A program made the position numbers and the translations under genes. From the NCBI GenBank assembly GCA_011391835.1, contig JAABPS010000123.1, forward strand, positions 1 through 7,861: DNA of 7,861 nt, in the 5' to 3' direction. Source of the stretch: Desulfobacteraceae bacterium. Its GTDB lineage: Bacteria > Desulfobacterota > Desulfobacteria > Desulfobacterales > JAABPS01. This document shows positions 1-6,478 of this stretch, piece after piece (the first letter of the stretch is position 1; each line of letters opens with the position of its first letter). Below the pieces are notes generated by a model, which was given only the letters and a program-made list of their open reading frames with translations, had not been told where the DNA came from and ran no database searches.

Positions 1-331
1 AAAGTGGCCTGAGCTGAAAATGAAAATGGAAGCTCTTTTTAAAACGAAAACGCGGGATGAATGGTGTGAAATTATGGAAGGAACCGATGCCTGTTTTGCG
101 CCCGTATTGTCCTTTGAAGAAGCCATAAAACACCCCCAGAATGTTTCACGGAAGACATTTATCGAAGTAACCGGCGTTACCCAGCCCGCACCAGCTCCCC
201 GATTTTCTCGAACAATACCCGAAATTCAAAGCCCTCCTCCATCCCCGGGCCAGCATACGGAAACCGCACTCAAAGAGTGGGGGATCAGCAATGCATACCT
301 CCAGAAGCTCAAACAGGCTGAAGTGATTTGA
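1..331 (+). CDS. Alpha-methylacyl-CoA racemase-like CaiB/BaiF (class III CoA-transferase) family protein, C-terminal part
   Basis: This is the last 109 or so codons of a gene that begins before the window; the reading frame is open from base 2 (K-W-P-E-L-K, then M), so the ATG at 20 is internal. The segment T-R-D-E-W-C-E-I-M-E-G-T-D-A-C with the following P-V-L-S-F-E-E-A, and the later Q-P-A-P-A-P-R-F-S-R, match the C-terminal region of alpha-methylacyl-CoA racemases, which invert the 2-methyl stereocentre of branched acyl-CoA thioesters in the cytoplasm. The wider family also contains CoA-transferases, and the catalytic Asp/His region lies outside the window, so racemase versus transferase cannot be settled here. 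The gene ends 157 bases before the oxidoreductase operon, which has its own likely promoter. Family assignment is strong; exact activity is inferred. Confidence 0.85.
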   Translation, partial: KWPELKMKMEALFKTKTRDEWCEIMEGTDACFAPVLSFEEAIKHPQNVSRKTFIEVTGVTQPAPAPRFSRTIPEIQSPPPSPGQHTETALKEWGISNAYLQKLKQAEVI

Positions 332-427
332 TTCAAAAGAAAACATCCATGGCAGCAAAGAATACGCCTTACCCCAAAAAGCCCCATTAGAAAAAGCGGC
401 CTGTCCGCCTCACATGGATAAAGTATC

Positions 428-456
428 TTGTAAATAAGCCGGTTTTGGTTTATAAA
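428..456 (+). promoter_or_regulatory. Probable sigma-70-type promoter for the 2-oxoacid:ferredoxin oxidoreductase operon
   Basis: TTGTAA at 428-433 and TATAAA at 451-456 are separated by exactly 17 bases, giving four of six and five of six matches to the standard -35 and -10 boxes. Transcription would start near 463, leaving a leader of about 25 bases before the ATG at 489. The element sits in the only non-coding gap in front of the operon (332-488). Nothing else clear was seen in that gap apart from a weak GCGG/CCGC hairpin at 396-408 without a T tract. Confidence 0.5.
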
Positions 457-488
457 GAGAATACTCAACTTTCAATTCTACATATTCC

Positions 489-707
489 ATGCCAAAATTA
501 AAACTAAAGGAACATAGAATAAACAGAGACTGGTGCAAGGGATGCGGCATCTGTGTCCAGCTCTGCCCAAAAAATGTTCTTGAACTTGATGATGAAAACA
601 AGGCTGTGGCCGTTCGTCCGGAAGACTGTATATGTTGTAAACTGTGTGAACTCAGATGCCCGGATCTTGCCATTGAGGTAATAACAGAAGATGAAAAAAA
701 ACCTTAA
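489..707 (+). CDS. korD: 2-oxoacid:ferredoxin oxidoreductase, delta (2x[4Fe-4S] ferredoxin) subunit
   Basis: A 72-residue ferredoxin-type protein with two complete [4Fe-4S] motifs of the form CxxCxxCxxxCP: Cys16, 19, 22 and 26, then Cys47, 50, 53 and 57. Cys49 is an extra cysteine inside the second motif. Small subunits like this carry electrons from the thiamine-pyrophosphate/Fe-S catalytic core of 2-oxoacid oxidoreductases to external ferredoxin. The gene is first in a tight delta-alpha-beta-gamma cluster and overlaps the alpha gene by 17 bases, suggesting translational coupling. The start at 489 is the only ATG giving a normal N-terminus before I-N-R-D-W-C, yet the bases before it are pyrimidine-rich with no recognisable Shine-Dalgarno sequence. 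Function is secure from motifs plus context. Confidence 0.92.
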   Translation: MPKLKLKEHRINRDWCKGCGICVQLCPKNVLELDDENKAVAVRPEDCICCKLCELRCPDLAIEVITEDEKKP

Positions 708-1839
708 ATTCATCCAGGGAAATGAGGCGTGCGTGGAAGGCGCATTGTATGCGGGCCTTGATTTTTTCGCAGGATATCCCATCACGCCATCAACCGAAAT
801 CGCTGAGATGCTGTCCATTCGTCTCCCCCAGATGGGTGGTAAATTTCTCCAGATGGAAGATGAAATCGCCTCCATGTGTGCTATTATCGGCGCATCTCTG
901 ACCGGCCATAAAGTCATGACAGCCACCAGCGGACCGGGATTTTCATTGAAGCAGGAAGCACTGGGGTATGCCATCATGACGGAAATCCCCTGCGTGATTG
1001 TCAATGTGCAGCGAGGCGGTCCATCCACCGGCAATCCAACCCATGTCAGCCAGGGAGATGTAAACCAGTCCAGATGGGGAACCCACGGAGATCACGCCAT
1101 CATTGTTCTGACTGCCTCCAATCATCCGGATGTGTTTGCCATAACCGTAGAGGCGTTTAATATGGCTGAAACCTATCGGACACCGGTGATCCTCCTGTTT
1201 GATGAAGTCATCGGGCATATGCGTGAACGGCTGGTGATACCTCAAAAAGGAGAAATACCTCTGGTCCAGCGGCTCAAAACAGAGGTAAAAAGGGATGTAG
1301 ATTATCACCCGTATCTGCCCCGTGAAGACGGCCGCCTCCCCATGTCGGATTTCGGCGGTATTCACCGATACAATGTTACCGGATTGTTTCACGATATGTG
1401 GGGCTTTCCTACGGACAACCCTCAGGTCGTCCATGGACTGCTTCGTCATCTGGTGGATAAGATTAATAACAACGTGCACCAGATCGCCCGCTGGAAGGAA
1501 TACTTTCTTGAAGACGCGGCAACCATTCTGATCTCCTATGGATCGTCTGCCCGATCCTCCCTGCACCTTGTAAAAGAACGAAGGGCCAGAGGAGAACAGC
1601 TCGGCCTGATTGAACTGCAAACACTGTGGCCTTTTCCGTACGGTATGATCCGGCAGAAATGTGAAAACGCCAGAACCATCGTGGTTGTTGAGATGAACAT
1701 GGGGCAGATCACCCATGAAGTCAAACTGGCGGTGCATGATCCTGGGAAAGTCTTTCTTGCCAACCGGATTGACGGCGAACTGATAACCCCGGATGATATC
1801 AAAAAAATTATCAGGCTCATCCAGGGAAAAGGTGTCTGA
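691..1839 (+). CDS. korA: 2-oxoacid:ferredoxin oxidoreductase (2-oxoglutarate type), alpha subunit
   Basis: A 382-residue protein of the usual KorA length. It pairs with the beta subunit to decarboxylate a 2-oxoacid oxidatively to its acyl-CoA (2-oxoglutarate to succinyl-CoA in the best-known case) or to run the reverse reaction, using ferredoxin. Visible family motifs are YPITPSTE at 29-36, the M-E-D-E stretch at 55-58 whose Glu56 is the probable activator of the thiamine ring, GPG at 81-83, RGGPSTG at 108-114 and G-D-x-N-Q-S-R-W-G-T-H-G-D at 122-134. GAGGT at 675-679, inside the preceding gene, is a plausible ribosome site. The stop is separated from the beta start by one base. Substrate specificity (2-oxoglutarate versus other 2-oxoacids) is inferred from resemblance to KorA proteins and was not tested. 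Confidence 0.93.
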   Translation: MKKNLKFIQGNEACVEGALYAGLDFFAGYPITPSTEIAEMLSIRLPQMGGKFLQMEDEIASMCAIIGASLTGHKVMTATSGPGFSLKQEALGYAIMTEIPCVIVNVQRGGPSTGNPTHVSQGDVNQSRWGTHGDHAIIVLTASNHPDVFAITVEAFNMAETYRTPVILLFDEVIGHMRERLVIPQKGEIPLVQRLKTEVKRDVDYHPYLPREDGRLPMSDFGGIHRYNVTGLFHDMWGFPTDNPQVVHGLLRHLVDKINNNVHQIARWKEYFLEDAATILISYGSSARSSLHLVKERRARGEQLGLIELQTLWPFPYGMIRQKCENARTIVVVEMNMGQITHEVKLAVHDPGKVFLANRIDGELITPDDIKKIIRLIQGKGV

Positions 1840-1840
1840 T

Positions 1841-2659
1841 ATGCCTATCAAAGACTATATCCGAGAACGCTTTTTCCCGCATCTGTGGTGCTCAGGATGC
1901 GGGCATGGGATTGTTCTCAATGCGCTGCTGCGTGCCATAGAAGCGCTGGGTATCAATAAGAGCAACATTGTAATGGTCTCCGGCATCGGCTGTTCCTCAC
2001 GGATTTCCGGATATGTGGATTTTCATACCATGCATACTCTTCATGGTCGCGCCCTTTCCTTTGCCACAGGGATTAAGATGAGCAGACCTGAGCTGACCCT
2101 CATTGTCCCTATGGGGGATGGCGATGCGCTGGCCATCGGTGGGAATCATTTCATCCATACTGCCCGGAGAAATATTGACATGACAGCTATTATCATGAAC
2201 AACCGGACATACGGAATGACGGGCGGGCAGTACTCTCCTCTTTCCGGTTTTGGCACCCTGGCCACCACTGCGCCTTATTCTAATATTGACCATGATTTTG
2301 ATGTGGTGGAACTGGCAAAAGCCGCGGGAGCTTCCTTTGTCGCCCGTTCAACCACCTACCATGTGCAGCAGCTCACCGACATATTAAAAGCAGCCATTGA
2401 GCACAAAGGATTTTCCGCCGTAGAAGTTCTTTCCCAGTGCCCGGAATACTTTGGCAGAAAAAATAAGATGGGAACGCCTGCAGACATGCTTGAACACTAC
2501 AAGGAAAACACCACCACCATTGGATCAAAAAAGAAACAGGAAAATCCCAATTTACTTGAACGGGGGATTTTCGTTCAGAAGCAAATCCCTGAATATTGCA
2601 GCGAATATGATAAAATAATAGAAAAGGCAAAAAAGGCAGTTGAGGGAAAGACGGAATAA
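1841..2659 (+). CDS. korB: 2-oxoacid:ferredoxin oxidoreductase (2-oxoglutarate type), beta (thiamine pyrophosphate) subunit
   Basis: A 272-residue catalytic subunit. Thiamine pyrophosphate and metal binding are shown by G-D-G-D at 92-95 followed by N120-N121 in M-N-N-R-T-Y-G-M-T-G-G-Q. Cys17 and Cys20 (WCSGCGHG), Cys51 (GIGCSS) and Cys200 (S-Q-C-P) are placed as the ligands of the proximal [4Fe-4S] cluster of this family. The ATG at 1841 is preferred over the upstream in-frame ATG at 1793 because it gives the normal family N-terminus, follows the alpha stop by one base and has AAGGTG six bases upstream; the 1793 start would overlap korA by 47 bases. A GTG at 1832 is a possible alternative. 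It works in the cytoplasm with its neighbours. Confidence 0.93.
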   Translation: MPIKDYIRERFFPHLWCSGCGHGIVLNALLRAIEALGINKSNIVMVSGIGCSSRISGYVDFHTMHTLHGRALSFATGIKMSRPELTLIVPMGDGDALAIGGNHFIHTARRNIDMTAIIMNNRTYGMTGGQYSPLSGFGTLATTAPYSNIDHDFDVVELAKAAGASFVARSTTYHVQQLTDILKAAIEHKGFSAVEVLSQCPEYFGRKNKMGTPADMLEHYKENTTTIGSKKKQENPNLLERGIFVQKQIPEYCSEYDKIIEKAKKAVEGKTE

Positions 2660-2661
2660 AA

Positions 2662-3210
2662 ATGGAAAAATGCAGAATCATATTCTCTGGATCCGGCGGC
2701 CAGGGCATTATCACGGCCGCTGTCATATTGGCTGAAGCTGCAGTCCTTTATGAAGATATGATGGCCGTCCAGTCCCAGGCGTACGGCCCGCAGGCACGAG
2801 GCGGTGTGTCCCGAAGTGATGTGATCATCTCAGACTCAACAATCGATTTTCCCAAAGTCATCCAGCCAAATGTGCTGATCTGCCTGACCCAGGCCGCCTA
2901 TAATGCATACAGCCCCTTGATACGTCCCGGCGGACTGCTTCTCTCTGATGAAAAATTCGTAAATACGGACCGCAAAGCAGATGCCAGGCAGATACGTCTC
3001 CCCATGTACGCAACCGTTATGGAAACCATCAAAAAGCCAGTGGTATTTAACATCTGCGTGCTGGGCGCTCTCATCAGTTTAACAAAGCTTGTCAAACCGG
3101 AATCAATCATGAACGTCCTGGAAACACGGATCCCTCAGGAATTGCTGAAAATGAATAACGAAGCGCTTGATCTGGGCATAAAAATGGGTACAACATGTTT
3201 TCGAAGTTAA
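2662..3210 (+). CDS. korC: 2-oxoacid:ferredoxin oxidoreductase, gamma subunit
   Basis: A 182-residue subunit of normal length for KorC/pyruvate oxidoreductase gamma domains, which help bind CoA and stabilise the complex. The N-terminal glycine-rich loop G-S-G-G-Q-G at 10-15 and the signature Y-G-P-Q-A-R-G-G-V-S-R-S-D-V at 41-54 are both intact. It begins two bases after the beta stop, so the four genes almost certainly form one transcript. It is the last gene of the operon and faces the minus-strand block; no convincing hairpin-plus-T-tract terminator follows. Confidence 0.93.
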   Translation: MEKCRIIFSGSGGQGIITAAVILAEAAVLYEDMMAVQSQAYGPQARGGVSRSDVIISDSTIDFPKVIQPNVLICLTQAAYNAYSPLIRPGGLLLSDEKFVNTDRKADARQIRLPMYATVMETIKKPVVFNICVLGALISLTKLVKPESIMNVLETRIPQELLKMNNEALDLGIKMGTTCFRS

Positions 3211-3299
3211 TTGGTTAGACCGCATGAACATCGATCATCTGCGAAATATTCAAACAAGAAAAAGATAAAAATACAGTCATCGTAACATATAAGGATCAT
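3211..3299. other. Convergent intergenic gap without a recognisable terminator
   Basis: The 89 bases between the two convergent blocks are A-rich but lack a GC-rich hairpin or T tract on either strand. The only repeat noticed is the 8-base direct repeat GATCATCT at 3233-3240 and 3294-3301, the second copy running into the last codons of the minus-strand gene. Its meaning is unknown and it may be chance. Confidence 0.4.
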
Positions 3300-4082
3300 C
3301 TACTTTAAGAAGTCTTCATCATATTTCCTTAAGTCCATGTCACCGTAAAAACCTGTCCTCATTAATTCCATCGTCTGATTCATGAGAGCAGCCATATGGT
3401 CAGGCTGTTCTTTTATTAACACATCGATGAGCGCGCCAACTGCTTCCACGTCAATAGCCCCTATAAACACATTCGCAAATTGTCTCTGATGGCGAATGAT
3501 CCTATTAACCGAAGCAGCAATTAACTCTGGCTGCAGATTGCCAACCACATCGTTTACAACAGCAGGATTTTTTCTTAGCGAACTGTTTGCCAGAGCCGCA
3601 AGAGCTTTCATGTCCACCGATACGGTCAAATCGTTGAAAAATACTTTATTATTGTTCAGGACAGTATTTATTGAATTGCCCGCAGCAGTGGCGTCCATGT
3701 CTTTTACAATGCGACTGTAAAAATCCGGATTTCTACGATTTATTTCATTAATCGCGCCTGCGATTAATGAAGGATCTATATGATTAATATATTCGTTTAA
3801 AAACGCCGGCTCACTGGCCAGCAGGTTGTTTATCATGACTGCCGTGGCTCGTTTATCTATTCTTTGTGTAATATCTTTCAATAAATCCGGATTTGCTTGA
3901 ATGAATCTGTCAATAACTTCTCCTTTCAGTCTCGACATCAAATACGTGTTACTCCCTGTAATCAAAGTAAGTACAAACACACCGAAAAAAATAAAGATCG
4001 CAGTTATATTAATGAGATTAAGTGTTTTTTGCAGTTTTTCATTTAAAAGGAAGCTTTTTCCCCCTTCAGAAAATTCGGCCAT
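3300..4082 (-). CDS. Unrecognised membrane-anchored protein made of seven 27-residue helical repeats
   Basis: I do not recognise a named family. The 260-residue product has a short charged N-terminus, one hydrophobic segment at about residues 23-43, then seven tandem repeats of exactly 27 residues filling 50-238 and a 22-residue charged tail. Lysines at 9, 16 and 19 precede the hydrophobic segment, so by the positive-inside rule the repeats should face outside the cytoplasm. Each unit has Ala or Gly at position 5, Asn or Asp at position 9, usually Pro at 16 and usually Asp at 27, a pattern suggesting two helices per unit and a helical solenoid. The ATG at 4082 has AAGGAGAG at 4087-4094 just upstream. 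The gene is last in the minus-strand block, 110 bases after the flavoenzyme gene. A scaffold or docking role is a guess from shape. Confidence 0.85.
   Translation of the reverse strand: MAEFSEGGKSFLLNEKLQKTLNLINITAIFIFFGVFVLTLITGSNTYLMSRLKGEVIDRFIQANPDLLKDITQRIDKRATAVMINNLLASEPAFLNEYINHIDPSLIAGAINEINRRNPDFYSRIVKDMDATAAGNSINTVLNNNKVFFNDLTVSVDMKALAALANSSLRKNPAVVNDVVGNLQPELIAASVNRIIRHQRQFANVFIGAIDVEAVGALIDVLIKEQPDHMAALMNQTMELMRTGFYGDMDLRKYDEDFLK
3369..3935 (-). repeat. Seven in-phase 81-base coding repeats (27 residues each), diverged
   Basis: Residues 50-76, 77-103, 104-130, 131-157, 158-184, 185-211 and 212-238 of the encoded protein align with no gaps. Position 5 is A or G in all seven; position 9 is N or D in all seven; position 8 is I, V or A; position 16 is P in five; position 27 is D in five. 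The DNA copies have diverged too far to look like a tandem repeat at base level, so the duplication is old and the period has been kept at protein level. Confidence 0.85.
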
Positions 4083-4140
4083 TTTTCTCTCCTTTTTTAT
4101 GACTTATCCGATCGACACGAAAATCACATTCGAACCTTCC

Positions 4141-4186
4141 ACGGGTTTTGAAGCAGCTCTGCTTTCTCAATCAATACGATACCCGT
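4141..4186 (-). other. Nested inverted repeat between the flavoenzyme and repeat-protein genes
   Basis: ACGGGT at 4141-4146 pairs with ACCCGT at 4181-4186. Inside lies a second perfect dyad, AAGCAG (4151-4156) and CTGCTT (4159-4164). The outer arm begins six bases after the flavoenzyme stop codon. There is no T tract, so it is not a standard intrinsic terminator; an RNA processing or stabilising hairpin, or an operator, is possible. Confidence 0.35.
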
Positions 4187-4192
4187 CATATG

Positions 4193-6277
4193 TTATACGT
4201 TTAGCCCAGCCTTAAGCCCCTCTAATACAGAATCTGCCAGTTTACCAACTTTTCTACATTGCCCTACGGCGATCATATCGATGGCCGTTCGCTCCATTGC
4301 TTTGAGCAAATCGTCATTTGGAGTACTCCCCAGGCACAACACGACGCTATCGACACCTTCTATCAGGCGCTCCTTTCCCCGTGTAGATACAATAACAGCA
4401 TTCCCGGTTATCTTTTCTACCGTCGTATTTACTGTAATTTCAGCATGTTTTCCATCAAGCCGATCAAACAAGAAATAACTGGTTACCATCTCAACGCCTT
4501 TTCTTGATTCACGATATGGCAAGACGACTTCAACCTTGTTCCCTTGATCGGCAATAAATTCAGCTGTATTCCATACTTCCATACCGCCTTCCGATCCAAC
4601 AACAACTACATTTCTTCCTGGCTTTACTAAACCCAGAAGAACATCTCTGCCCTGAACCACATGCTTACTATCGCCACCCGGCACATCCAGCGTTCCGGGC
4701 ACACCGCCGGTGGCAATAATAACCGTGTCAGGATTCTCCTGAAGAATCATTTCTTTTGTGACCGTTGTATTTAATTGAACGTTCACTTTTAATTTTTCAA
4801 AATGACGTTTATAATATTCAATCGGTTTGGCCATTTCCTCACGTGTTGGCGCTTTGGATGCAATGACAAGCTGGCCGCCCAACCAGTTTTCTTTTTCGAT
4901 CAACGTTACCAAATGACCTCTCTGGGCGGAAACGCGCGCAGCTTCCATGCCTGCTATACCGCTGCCGACCACCATCACTTTTTTCTTTACTTCAGCAGGC
5001 ACTATCTTATACGTTTCTTCATTGCCTACACTGGGATTTAAAGCACAGGTGACCCCTTCTGGATGATTGGTCCGGGACCAGCAAAGCATCAACCCAATGC
5101 ATGTGCGTATTTCATCTGCTCTACCTTGCTTCGCCTTATTCGCCAATTCTGGATCCGCCATATTGGCCCGTGTCATCCCCACCATATCGGCGCGTTCTTT
5201 TAAGATAATCGATTCAGCCATTGCCGGATCCGTAATCCTCCCGATACAAAACACGGGCATGTTAACGACTTTCTTTATTTCCTCCGCCAAATACACGTAC
5301 GCCCCGTGTTTCCTGCCCATGGGAGCAATAATATCCGGGCCATCCAAACTGACATTTACATAATCTAATTTGCCGGACGCTGTCAGCATTTTCACAATAC
5401 GCTTCATATCTTTTAATTGAAGGCCGTCTTCCGTGAATTCATCGGCCGTGATCCGTATGCCCACCGTAAAGTCATCTCCCACTTCGGTTCGCACTGCCTC
5501 GATTATTTCCATCGGAAATCGGATTCGATTTTCCTCGCTACCCCCATATTCATCTGTCCTTCGGTTATAAAGAGGTGACATAAATTGCTGCGGCAGATAT
5601 TTGTGCGCGCAATGTATTTCAACACCATCCAGCCCGGCTTTTCGTAAACGGTATGCGCTTTTGCCATAACTTTTCACAAGCGCTTTTATTTCATCTACGG
5701 CTAATGGGCGAGGTTTTCCGCCATAGGTTTTGCTTGGGACATCGGATGCGGATACAAGTTCGGAAACGGCATAGGGAAGGGTTGAAGAACCTGGGTGCCA
5801 GACCTGGGCGATTAACTTTGCCCCATACCTATGGACTTCATCGACCACAGGCTTAAATGCAGGGATGATGTCATCCCGATAGTTTTGTATCATAGACGGA
5901 GTGATGCCTGCTGTGGGATGAATTGGCTGGACTTCTGTGATAATCAGGCCGATGCCTCCCTTTGCCTTGGATCCCCAATAATTTTTATGTTTTTCGGAGG
6001 GAACGCCGTGTTTAGCAAATCCGGTAAAATGGGCCGTGCTCAGGATACGGTTTCGAACGGTAAAGGTTCCTATGGATAGCGGAGTAAAAAGGTTCGGGAA
6101 AAATTGACTTTCCGATCCAGAAGCCGTTAATTCCGCTTTTTGTTCCTTTGATGCAGCCAAGGCTTCTGCGCCCCCACATGCCATTGAAATTGTCGCGCCA
6201 GCGACAGTAAACCCAGCCAATTTTAGCGCCTCACGTCTTGTTATCAGCAGTTCGTCTTTCCTTTCTCGTTCATCCAT
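4193..6277 (-). CDS. Tat-exported old-yellow-enzyme/trimethylamine-dehydrogenase-type flavin oxidoreductase
   Basis: A 694-residue enzyme of the 2,4-dienoyl-CoA reductase/trimethylamine dehydrogenase type. Residues 1-42 form a Tat signal: T13-R14-R15-E-A-L-K19, a weakly hydrophobic stretch at 20-33 and an A-L-A site at 39-41. Residues about 60-385 are the FMN-binding barrel, with Q158-V-W-H161 and the signature H222-x-A-H225-x-Y-L, then Q-F-M-S-P, R-T-D-E-Y-G-G-S and E-N-R. The Fe-S segment has Cys393, Cys399 and Cys411, but Leu396 replaces the expected second cysteine. A normal FAD loop GSGIAG lies at 438-443; the second nucleotide loop is abnormal (G561-S-E-G-G-M). Family members reduce enoate or dienoyl compounds or oxidise amines; the substrate here is unknown. 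AAGGAGG at 6283-6289 supports the start. The decarboxylase-like gene lies 199 bases upstream. Confidence 0.9.
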   Translation of the reverse strand: MDERERKDELLITRREALKLAGFTVAGATISMACGGAEALAASKEQKAELTASGSESQFFPNLFTPLSIGTFTVRNRILSTAHFTGFAKHGVPSEKHKNYWGSKAKGGIGLIITEVQPIHPTAGITPSMIQNYRDDIIPAFKPVVDEVHRYGAKLIAQVWHPGSSTLPYAVSELVSASDVPSKTYGGKPRPLAVDEIKALVKSYGKSAYRLRKAGLDGVEIHCAHKYLPQQFMSPLYNRRTDEYGGSEENRIRFPMEIIEAVRTEVGDDFTVGIRITADEFTEDGLQLKDMKRIVKMLTASGKLDYVNVSLDGPDIIAPMGRKHGAYVYLAEEIKKVVNMPVFCIGRITDPAMAESIILKERADMVGMTRANMADPELANKAKQGRADEIRTCIGLMLCWSRTNHPEGVTCALNPSVGNEETYKIVPAEVKKKVMVVGSGIAGMEAARVSAQRGHLVTLIEKENWLGGQLVIASKAPTREEMAKPIEYYKRHFEKLKVNVQLNTTVTKEMILQENPDTVIIATGGVPGTLDVPGGDSKHVVQGRDVLLGLVKPGRNVVVVGSEGGMEVWNTAEFIADQGNKVEVVLPYRESRKGVEMVTSYFLFDRLDGKHAEITVNTTVEKITGNAVIVSTRGKERLIEGVDSVVLCLGSTPNDDLLKAMERTAIDMIAVGQCRKVGKLADSVLEGLKAGLNV

Positions 6278-6292
6278 ACTATCCTCCTTCTT

Positions 6293-6308
6293 CTATATGC
6301 GCTATATG
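6293..6308. repeat. Direct repeat CTATATG-CG-CTATATG upstream of the flavoenzyme gene
   Basis: Two perfect 7-base copies (6293-6299 and 6302-6308) start nine bases apart, just upstream of the flavoenzyme ribosome site. It could be a regulator site or part of an AT-rich promoter for the minus strand, but no good -35/-10 pair was found with it and chance is possible. Confidence 0.25.
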
Positions 6309-6351
6309 AACAACTCGTTATCCTTTAAATTTCAGTATCATGGTGTTTGTT

Positions 6352-6423
6352 CTCGGCAAGGCGGAAAGGTTGCATGTTTCCAAAAATCCAAATCTGATTT
6401 CAAACTGCGGATTGTTTGCCGAG
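6352..6423. repeat. Inverted repeat flanking a small-hairpin-rich segment
   Basis: CTCGGCAA at 6352-6359 is exactly complementary in reverse to TTGCCGAG at 6416-6423. The enclosed bases hold short internal dyads such as GGAAA/TTTCC (from 6363) and AAATC/GATTT. It lies in the 199-base gap between the decarboxylase-like and flavoenzyme genes and abuts the next dyad at 6422. Possible folded leader RNA, small mobile-element remnant or operator region; none is proven. Confidence 0.4.
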
Positions 6424-6478
6424 GTTCTATTTGATTTTTTTGGGGTATCAAAAAAATCTCTTTATGCAAATAGAGCCT
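6422..6478 (-). other. Nested stem-loop at the end of the decarboxylase-like gene
   Basis: The outer arms AGGTTCTATTTG (6422-6433) and CAAATAGAGCCT (6467-6478) pair at 11 of 12 positions. The inner arms GATTTTTTT (6433-6441) and AAAAAAATC (6450-6458) pair perfectly around an 8-base loop. The right outer arm covers the decarboxylase-like stop codon (6477-6479). The A and T runs lie inside the stem rather than after a GC-rich stem, so it is only terminator-like and may instead protect or partially terminate the transcript. Confidence 0.5.

Noticed and set aside
396..408. Small GCGG/CCGC hairpin after the racemase-like gene as a terminator
   Set aside because: The stem is only four base pairs and no T tract follows.
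1793..1840. Upstream ATG as the start of the beta subunit
   Set aside because: It adds 16 residues that are not typical of the family N-terminus and would overlap korA by 47 bases; the ATG at 1841 has a good ribosome site and normal spacing.
943..1851. Long open frame of 302 codons on the minus strand opposite korA
   Set aside because: It lies wholly against the well-supported alpha subunit gene, shows no recognisable domain, and is best explained as an antisense shadow of that gene's codon pattern.
4259..6079. Several 65-98-codon plus-strand frames opposite the flavoenzyme gene
   Set aside because: All lie against a strongly supported enzyme gene and show no domain features or ribosome sites.
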